From positions 3,968,001-4,032,000 of the forward strand of contig JAUJPP010000007.1 in the NCBI GenBank assembly GCA_030562195.1: DNA of 64,000 bases. The letters are read 5' to 3'. The stretch is from Nipponacmea schrenckii (Eukaryota; Mollusca; Gastropoda; Lottiidae). Below the pieces are notes generated by a model. That model had not been told where the DNA came from. It was given only the letters and a program-made list of their open reading frames with translations, and searched no databases. This document shows, piece by piece, positions 59,361 through 64,000 of this stretch; position 1 is the stretch's first letter, and each line of letters starts with the position of its first letter. Made by a program: the position numbers and the translations under genes.

Positions 59361-62300
59361 TAAGTATATATTTGAAAAAAAAACATCAATAATTAACATT
59401 TTTAATTTGTTCTATTTATATAAACTTTGATAATTTCATTCATACATTATATTATTTATCACTGATATTTATATAATCATATTTACACGCCTCTACCGGA
59501 AGCTGTAATATATCAACACTTTCTGAAAATTTTTATGACTATTTTCAATCATCTTCATCATACTAAGATCACAATATATTTTGTGCTTGTATTTACCATA
59601 ATTGAGTCCCAAAATTTTGTGTTTGATTAGATAAGAATAAGGATTATACATTCTTGTAATAAAAGACCTAAATGTGTGTCTTGCTTGAAATACTTTTTAT
59701 ACGGCCACCCGAATAGGTAGACGTATATTGTCCTCGCCCCTATCCAATATGTGTTTGGTTACAATACAAGCTACAATTTTTAATGGCTTTTGATGAAACT
59801 GAGTTTTAAATGAACGGCTTTTCGTTTCGAGGAAAGAGGGATTTATTCTGCCAGATGTACAGGCCTATGGATGGAACAAATTGGCATAAAAGGGCTAGAT
59901 CTGCTGGTTATTTTTCTTCTGTTCTGATCTGAAATTAGAAAAATGAATAATTCGCCCAATGAGCGCGAAGTATAGTACCTACCTGATACGTGCAGATTGA
60001 TTTTAGTTTGCTATGAACAAGATTGTCATTTAAGTTGTTATTTTGGTGGGAATTTCTCTTGAAAACTATAATTATAACTATCTTGCTTGCTTTATTATTG
60101 ATTGTATTGAAGGGGATGACAAAGGGTGCAATGCCTACACTATGGTGAATATTTAAAATGTCTTGCTGTATTTAGTGTCTCAATCCAATGGGCTTCCCTT
60201 GATTGACAGAATTTGGTTGTTTCATCTTCTATGCGCTCAATAAGGGTGAAATCGTCAAGTAAATGGTCGTCAAGATTGAAATGATTAGAAACAGGCTTGT
60301 CTTTTTTATGATTGCGATATCTGATCTGTGAGCATTAAAACCGGTCCTTGGCTATATATTTGCTGTTTGTAGGTACAATAGAAGCAACAAATTTCAACTG
60401 ATTTTTATGAAACTTGGTGTGAGCATTTGAACTGATAAGACGGCGGTGAAGTTTGAATTTGACGATTTTGAAATTGATTGTGTTGGCGTATTATCTTGAG
60501 ACTCTATTTTTATCGAAAAGACGTAGGCCCTATATTGAAAAAGAAACTTTTATTTTAAGGTTTTTTTTAAGGAAAAGTGTGTCGTACATATTGGTATTTC
60601 TTAAGACTTTTATGTATTCTAGACTCAAATCTCATATTCCTGAAAATATGTCCCTTTAAATAAGCAATTTATTCGCGCGTTATTAGTCAGTTTTTGATAA
60701 CCTGATGTTCTGAAGATGATTTTCTGTGAGATCCACTGATGTAGGTGACTTAAAGAGGAATAATTTGTAGGCGGTAAAAGTTTGTTTATATTATGTCAAT
60801 AGATAAGTTGTCAATGAACATCAACATGAAAATGATAAGTGAGCTGACTAAGTAAATTCTATGTCTATCTGACCACATCTTGTCACTGAGCTGTAGTTTA
60901 AATTCCTAACCTTGTCAGTAATGACGTAAAAAAGAATATATCATAAGCTTATTTATAAGCTCTCTGGCCATTGGATGAAATTGATAACGTCCATTTCACC
61001 ATTAAAATGTGTTAGCAGACGAGATAAGGTTGTTTTTAGAAGATTTCCATGTCAGATTGACGGTGAAATAAATGGTTTGAAGACAACAATTATGATAACG
61101 ACACCTAGAATAAGATGGTCCTGTCAAAATAAAATTCTTTTAAAGAAAAGTGAGATTCACAAAATTATTTGGTCAAAGTCCAAATTATTAAATACATGTA
61201 GGTGTTTCCACGTGGAAACATTATTATTATTATTATCATCTACAATATTAGCATAAAAGCACTTGCAAATCTAATACTGAGAAATTTAAAGAGAGTGTAT
61301 AGATTTAGAAGTTTCCTTATTTTCGGCAAAAATATGATCTTATTATATTTTTATCACATACCATTGGACCAGTATTATATATTGAAACCTCCAGGATAAT
61401 CTTTTCAGAAAGGTTATAGATCACGAAAAGCCTGTTGGAATCGTGTTCAGCTAACTGCAGATTTTGTAATTGGTATTAACTATAATTCATTATCGAAAAA
61501 AATGATCCTAATAGTTAACAAATTTCTGCTTTGTAAACTAAATGACGCCATGAAAACCTTTACAGAATAATCTAAATATTAACAATTTAGTCGGTTTTCT
61601 TCTTTACTTACCATTACATGAACCTAATTGTTACAGCTTAATAATTAAAACTTTTAACAAGAATAAAGTGAAAATGAGATTTATAAGTTAATATTAAAGA
61701 TTTGAAGGAAGATCAGTTCAAGCTAGATAATTGAGTTTTAATTTATAAGAGGGATTGGCCCTCGAGCATTGAACATGTTCTTTTGACACCGATACGCATT
61801 TAAAACTATTTGGGTGGTCTGTCGTTATGAACAGATAAACAGTGGTTTGTGTAAGTATTTGCCACTTTTCTCATGTGGTCTCAAACAGAAATGGAATTTA
61901 GTTTTATGATTAACATTGACTGACAGCTCCACAAAAACTGTGCAGAAAATTAGCAAGAATATCGGATTTGGCCAATCTACTAATTTTAAGTCAACACTTT
62001 CGACCGTTTTTAAGAAGCTGGACGGTGTCATTATATTTGCATTGTATTGGCCAGCGCCAGCACAAAATGTGGAGCTATTACTAATACCCATGTCGCTCAG
62101 TTCGCGCCCCAAACATATCTAAATTTAAAAACAATTCAAAAATATTTAATTTAAGTTATTGTCTTCTTTGAATTTGAACCCGTGAACACTCTTAAGAAGG
62201 TATAGTTCGTGACGAAATTTATTGTCATTCAGTAAGAGCCCTTTCAAACATCAAAAGGTTCCGCAAAATGTAGATCAATATGGTTGAATAATTCGATTCT

Positions 62301-63343
62301 ATTCTATTGTGATGGTTGTTTAATATTGGCAAATTCAAAATTGCCTGGCAAGTTTTTAATGACGAAATCATATATATAAAGATTAATTAAGGAACCAAAG
62401 TGTTAAGATGTAACTTCACCCCTTATAATGTACACAAATATCGACTTGATGCAGAATTATCCACGATGGGTCTACCCACTGATAGAGCTTAATTTCAAAA
62501 ACCCAAAATTACGTTAAAATCTAACCATTGAAGAATATATATAAAAGGATAAATTTAAAAAATGGAACTAGGATATAGTTTTTACGTCGGTTGACGTAAC
62601 TGACCCTGCCAGTTGGAAGTGCTTTTTATAAGGCAATTTCCAAATGTTCGTATTTTAACCCTATTTGTCCTATGTTTATTGAAAAAATTCATAACCAGAA
62701 TAGAAATACTGTGGTATGTGCTCACTTTTAGTATTCTAAGGGATATAACCAATGTTTTATAAGAAAGTCAGACAACAGAAAAATGGATTCTAATTTCGTT
62801 CATAAAATCTACGAAATTTTAAAAACAATTCAAAAAAGCTAACTGTTTATTAAATCATATTGCTTATGTCATTTTATATATGCTTACAGTTCTTGTTCAA
62901 AAAACTGTTTTGACATTGAAAAATTTTAATTAAATAAAATATGGCTGACTGAATATAAAATTTGAAAACTTAAAATCAGTTACTGTAAAATATACACTGT
63001 TATTAAACAAATTCACCTTGACCTTATTGTTTACAGTTATTATCCTTGGAAGTTTTCTGTTATGCAAAATTAGTAACATGTTGGTACATTTTCATCATAG
63101 ACTTGGTTTATAACACTATGAGCATAAATACTGCAACAACAACCAGACACAAACATCACTTACAGGCTCGATAAATAACATAATCAAACATGTGTCATAA
63201 ATATTTCCTCTAAAAAGCAACAGTCAGACTCGCCATTTGTTTTGACATCACAACAGTAGCTCATAAGAGCTTATATTTAATATAATAAATAATCAAAAAA
63301 TATCACAGTTGAAAAGGATGGATCACTTAGTTATATAGATCAA
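59361..63343. other. Non-coding stretch with repeat fragments
   Basis: No supported gene. A reverse-oriented fragment of the pearl-like element lies at about 60395-60475 (cttggtgtgagcatttgaac, cf. 20760-20815) and an end-like fragment attgcctggcaag at about 62340-62353. An ATT run is at about 61222-61238. Confidence 0.45.
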
Positions 63344-64000
63344 TCAGGACATCAGAGCTATTTTGTTACTAGCTACCAGTTTTTGTGCAGATGAGCTCTG
63401 AGATATGCCCTGTGTGGAAAACAATGCTGTTTTTTCTCTTCTCCTTTCTAATTCAGCCCAGCGACTCTCTTCTAATTCTCTCTGAAACACAGAATGTCAT
63501 TATCAAATATTATTTGGTACAAACTCTAAGTAGTCATAAATTTCATTTAGATGTTTGAAAACTACATAGGTGTTTTAGTGGACCAGATGTACTTATCCTA
63601 ACATAGAAAAGTTTATTTAATTATAGCTAAAATAGGAGAGGGCATGTTCATACTCTCAGAGCTTCTTATGCCACACTGGATACTCTTATGGGGTTTCCTT
63701 TTCAAACAGTCCACCAAACCAATATTATTTTAATTTGGTATTTTGCTTTGATCTCACACAATAAGAAAATTAATTGTGCACAAGGTTAATATTTTCATAA
63801 TCATAGTATTTCTTGCTTCGTCTTATAAATTGGTGTGACATAAAAACCAAAAAATACAGTTTAAATTCGGTACCTTTTGTTTGATGAGTGTTTTAGTTCT
63901 ACTAGCAGACCCAGGTGTAGCTCTGATTTTACTATAACCTTTTTCTCTTTGTCTCTCAGCTTTCTTTTCTTCTAGTTTCTTCTGTAACTCTGTTAGTTTC
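63344..64000 (-). CDS. C-terminal exons of an unidentified coiled-coil protein (partial)
   Basis: Two minus-strand exons: 64000-63874 (42 full codons, continuing beyond the window) and 63481-63344 (45 codons and TGA), separated by a 392-base intron (AAAG|GTACCG donor, gtgtttcag acceptor, phase 0). The first reads highly charged sequence with heptad character (KLTELQKKLEEKKAERQREK) then a Ser/Thr-rich linker; the second begins RELEESRWAELERRREK and ends KLVASNKIALMS. Charge pattern and splice consistency support a real gene with a coiled coil near its C-terminus. I do not recognise the family; the N-terminal part lies outside the window. Confidence 0.62.

Overview
The window is from an AT-rich animal genome, most likely a mollusc. 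Four things point there: a secreted type-3 copper tyrosinase with a Gly/Met-rich tail of the kind found in shell or periostracum proteins; two intronless nicotinic-type Cys-loop receptor genes, a gene class strongly expanded in molluscs; BEL/Pao LTR retroelement remains; and a tandem-core repeat that resembles the bivalve 'pearl' (Helentron-associated) elements. The species cannot be named from sequence alone. Eukaryotic rules were used throughout: ATG starts, introns checked by splice sites and phase.

Layout. 1-1065 holds a decayed minus-strand BEL/Pao gag-protease fragment, followed by a 66-69 bp tandem repeat (1231-1540) and dispersed repeats. 3489-5508 (minus) is a three-exon tyrosinase gene encoding 501 residues. 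7242-9204 is a short, gag-only BEL/Pao-type LTR element with both LTRs and a perfect 5-bp target-site duplication. 9833-10972 and 13872-15050 (plus) are two intronless Cys-loop receptor genes, with a tRNA-derived SINE between them. 15.1-26.7 kb is mostly non-coding, with one structured repeat element (20657-21216). 26746-39948 is FoxF, a two-exon forkhead transcription factor gene with a 12-kb intron; its polyadenylation signal is at 40524. From 40.5 to 63.3 kb no convincing gene is seen, but there are SINE-like copies, a 608-bp tandem duplication, a 24-bp minisatellite interrupted by a mobile element, and a 70-bp satellite with higher-order structure interrupted by a retroposon-like element. 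63344-64000 (minus) carries the last two exons of an unidentified coiled-coil protein that runs off the right edge.

The genes do not form a pathway: extracellular matrix oxidation (tyrosinase), membrane ion channels (receptors) and mesodermal transcription control (FoxF) lie side by side. The receptor pair is a plausible local group of retroposed paralogues, though the two are divergent. The most unusual items are the miniature LTR element with a 124-bp internal inverted duplication, the receptors with degenerate ligand pockets, the Gly/Met-tailed tyrosinase with an altered residue beside a copper ligand, and the two tandem arrays broken by insertions.
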